Made by a program: the position numbers and the translations under genes
In this document: positions 62,019 to 64,000 of the stretch, piece after piece
Position numbering within the stretch: position 1 is the stretch's first letter
How the letters are laid out: every line of letters begins with the position of its first letter
Notes under the pieces: model-generated
Seen by the model: only the letters and a program-made list of their open reading frames with translations
What the model was told of the DNA's origin: nothing
The model's database searches: none
Source: Bdellovibrionota bacterium
GTDB taxonomy: Bacteria; Bdellovibrionota; Bdellovibrionia; Bdellovibrionales; JAEYZS01
Reading direction: 5' to 3'
Length of the DNA: 64,000 nt
Assembly: GCA_040386775.1 (NCBI GenBank)
Contig: JAZKEU010000017.1
Span: 1 to 64,000, forward strand

Positions 62019-63251
62019 ATGACAACAGCTCAGTTTAAGAAGACGACTCTTGCGAATGGAATAAGAGTCGTCACCGAAAAACATCCTACGACTTCGGCCA
62101 TCTCTGCTGGTATATGGATCTGCGCTGGCTCTCGAGACGAAAAAAAAGAATTCATGGGTATGTCGCATCTTCTTGAACATTTGGTGTTTAAAGGTACGAA
62201 GAAAAGATCGGCATATCAATTGGCGCAAATTATGGAATCCAGGGGCGGGGACTTGAATGCGTTCACCACTCGGGAATCCATTTGTTTTTACGCTACAACT
62301 CTCAAAAAAGACTTAAAATTAAATTTAGATGTGTTGATGGATCTCACTTGCAACGCAACTTTTCCAATTAAGGAATTCGATAAAGAAAAGAGCGTTATTC
62401 AGCAAGAGATCTCGATGTATTTTGATAGCCATGAAGAATATGTTTTTGATTTATTTTCAGAGCAAGCTTACCGCGGTCATCCGATGGGTTGGTCAATTCT
62501 GGGGACAACAGAAACTGTGGGTGGAATCTCTAGAAAAAACGTACAAGATTTCTATAAAAAAATGTTTCGGGGTGAAAATATCATCGTGAGCGTTTGCGGC
62601 GCCGTTGAACATGAAGATGTTTTAAAAATTATCGCACCAATTCTAGGAAAAATTGAAAAAAGACCTCCAACATTAAAAAGAAAAAAACCAAAGTTCTATC
62701 CATTCAAACAAAATTTTTACCGAGAGATCGAACAAGCCCATATCCTTATGGGATTCGAAGCGCCAGGCCTAAGGCACAATTTAAGATTTGCATCTTTTAT
62801 CGTGAATACTGCTTTGGGTGGAGGCATGACTTCGATTCTTTTTCAAAAGATCAGAGAGAAGAAAGGCCTTGCCTACACTGTATACAGCACTGTTTCTAAT
62901 GCGACAGATTCTGGTTTGACTTTGATTTATGCGGGAACTGATCCAGAGAATAAAGATCAAGTTACAGACATTATATATTCAGAAATCCAAAAACTTAAAC
63001 GCGATGGGTTCAACAAAAGATTATTGGAGCGTTATAAGACTCAAATTAAAGGATTTTTAATCCTCAATGATGACGATCTTGAATCTCGAATGAATTCTCT
63101 TTGCTTAAATGAGATGGTTTTTGGTAAATATCGTACAACGGATGATATCTTGAAAGCGATCGATGACGTTCAAGTGAAAGACATCGATCAATTTATGAAT
63201 GAATTCGTAACGCCTTCAAAAATGGCGACTCTTACAATGAGTCCTAAGTAG
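62019..63251 (+). CDS. M16-family zinc peptidase
   Basis: The 410-residue protein has the inverted zinc motif HLLEH (His50, Glu53, His54) with the third ligand Glu in the EFDKEKSVIQQEI region, and the family segment AYTVYSTVSNATDSGLTLIYAGT. Members process signal peptides or degrade peptides; the pnp-adjacent position is conserved in many Proteobacteria-like genomes. It starts 4 bases after pnp. Confidence 0.92.
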   Translation: MTTAQFKKTTLANGIRVVTEKHPTTSAISAGIWICAGSRDEKKEFMGMSHLLEHLVFKGTKKRSAYQLAQIMESRGGDLNAFTTRESICFYATTLKKDLKLNLDVLMDLTCNATFPIKEFDKEKSVIQQEISMYFDSHEEYVFDLFSEQAYRGHPMGWSILGTTETVGGISRKNVQDFYKKMFRGENIIVSVCGAVEHEDVLKIIAPILGKIEKRPPTLKRKKPKFYPFKQNFYREIEQAHILMGFEAPGLRHNLRFASFIVNTALGGGMTSILFQKIREKKGLAYTVYSTVSNATDSGLTLIYAGTDPENKDQVTDIIYSEIQKLKRDGFNKRLLERYKTQIKGFLILNDDDLESRMNSLCLNEMVFGKYRTTDDILKAIDDVQVKDIDQFMNEFVTPSKMATLTMSPK

Positions 63252-63278
63252 GTTGTAGAAATAAACCAAGGGGAAAAT

Positions 63279-63725
63279 ATGCAACAAATACCACTTCAAA
63301 TTATGAAACTTGCACACTTCAGAGGTGACCTTCCTAAATACGAAACCGGTTTAGCAAGTGGCTTTGATGTGAGAGCACAGCTTGATAAAAGTGTAGTTCT
63401 AAAAAGCGGTGAGAGGGCGTTGATCCCAACAGGGTTATCATTCGCTATCCCAGATGGTTTTGAAATTCAAGCGCGTCCAAGAAGCGGTCTCGCAATCAAA
63501 AAAGGCATTTCACTCGTCAACACACCAGGCACTATCGATGCTGATTACCGTGGTGAAGTAAAAATCATCGTGATCAATCTTGGCCAAGAAGATGTGGAGA
63601 TTGCCGATCAAGAAAGAATCGCTCAATTGGTTCTTTGCCCCGTGGTACAAGCCAAGTTTCAAGTCGTAGAATCATTGGATTCAACTACTCGCGGAGCTGG
63701 TGGATTTGGTTCTACTGGGGTTTAG
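63279..63725 (+). CDS. dut: dUTP diphosphatase
   Basis: The 148-residue trimeric dUTPase has the five motifs: SGFDVRA, RPRSGLAIKKG, NTPGTIDADYRGE, QERIAQLVLCPV and the C-terminal STTRGAGGFGSTG. It hydrolyses dUTP to dUMP and keeps uracil out of DNA. AAGGGGAAAAT precedes the ATG. It lies 27 bases after the M16 gene. Confidence 0.97.
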   Translation: MQQIPLQIMKLAHFRGDLPKYETGLASGFDVRAQLDKSVVLKSGERALIPTGLSFAIPDGFEIQARPRSGLAIKKGISLVNTPGTIDADYRGEVKIIVINLGQEDVEIADQERIAQLVLCPVVQAKFQVVESLDSTTRGAGGFGSTGV

Positions 63726-63782
63726 TTCTTTAGACTTACTAAAATATCTTGCCAAGGTAACTTCTCTCATCTAGAAACAACA

Positions 63783-63804
63783 AGTGTATGGAAAATCATA
63801 CACT
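63783..63804. terminator. Hairpin between dut and a convergent gene
   Basis: AGTGTATG-GAAAAT-CATACACT is an 8-bp perfect stem followed by CTGTGTTTTATC; it could end dut transcription and perhaps the convergent gene. Confidence 0.55.
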
Positions 63805-63835
63805 CTGTGTTTTATCATAAAATAAAACTGTAATT

Positions 63836-64000
63836 TTAATTGGAATCTCCCTCGCTCAATTTTTGAAGGAGAAGAATTCTTGCGTTAAGTTCATTTATCA
63901 ATTTATGCTCTGATTGCATATTCATCTCAATAGGATTTACTTTGGCCCAAGCTTTAAAATTAGTAATTAAATTTTTTAGTATACTTGGGATTTCAGTATT
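63836..64000 (-). CDS. C-terminal end of an unknown protein (truncated at window edge)
   Basis: An open frame on the minus strand has 54 residues and a TAA at 63838-63836, and continues past the window edge. The visible part (KAWAKVNPIEMNMQSE ... LNELNARILLLQKLSEGDSN-like) is helical and charged. I do not recognise a family. Confidence 0.5.
   Translation of the reverse strand, partial: NTEIPSILKNLITNFKAWAKVNPIEMNMQSEHKLINELNARILLLQKLSEGDSN

Noticed and set aside
1-64000. CRISPR array, prophage or integrative element
   Set aside because: No regularly spaced repeats, integrase, phage structural gene or flanking attachment repeats were seen; the three tRNA genes have no adjacent integrase.

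Overview
The window is an AT-rich, gene-dense bacterial chromosome segment. The many small Sec-exported proteins and lipoproteins, the TIGR02147-type regulator, the complete oxidative TCA enzymes and the rimP-nusA-infB-rbfA-truB-rpsO-pnp-M16-dut gene order suggest a Gram-negative bacterium of the Bdellovibrionota (Bdellovibrio-like predators and relatives). This placement is inferred from gene content, not from a marker-gene comparison. No prophage, CRISPR array, rRNA operon or large mobile element is visible.

Layout. 1-12.9 kb is an accessory region of exported proteins: a four-repeat acidic protein, a HEAT-like protein, a TIGR02147 regulator with a secreted partner, several lipoproteins, an HTTM-like membrane protein, an alpha/beta hydrolase, two tandem Crp/Fnr paralogues and a phospholipase A2-like secreted protein. 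12.9-23.7 kb holds tRNA-Ala(GGC) and tRNA-Met(CAT), a Kef-type antiporter, a LysE exporter, a lone REP-type tyrosine transposase, two regulatory or toxin-antitoxin-like units, MarC, a kynureninase-like PLP enzyme, a CBS-PAS protein and an Nfu-type Fe-S protein. 23.9-36 kb is metabolic: 2-oxoglutarate dehydrogenase (sucA-sucB-lpdA), aconitase, tryptophan 2,3-dioxygenase and glyoxalase II. 36-53 kb mixes a secreted trypsin-like protease, NrnA, MgtE, GreA, ribosomal protein S4, PdxH, an M23 peptidase, NADP-isocitrate dehydrogenase, tRNA-Leu(CAA) and an outer-membrane protein. 53.3-63.7 kb is the conserved translation and RNA-processing cluster.

The regulatory DNA is more unusual than the genes. 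(1) An identical three-part operator (GTACTCA-N3-TGAGTAC-N8-GTACTCG) lies upstream of the TIGR02147 regulator and of a small exported-protein gene 0.5 kb away. (2) A perfect 16-bp palindrome whose core equals the Listeria PrfA box lies upstream of the second Crp/Fnr paralogue and of the phospholipase-like gene beside it. (3) The gene-free stretch at 50.0-50.6 kb carries a -10-like box, several strong stem-loops, a C-run in an open loop and a minus-strand intrinsic terminator, so it looks like an uncharacterised RNA of roughly 380 nt; its C-run is complementary to the G-run ribosome binding sites found mainly before exported-protein genes. (4) A three-way-junction leader precedes a YkvA-family gene, and three related hairpins fill the rpsO-pnp gap.
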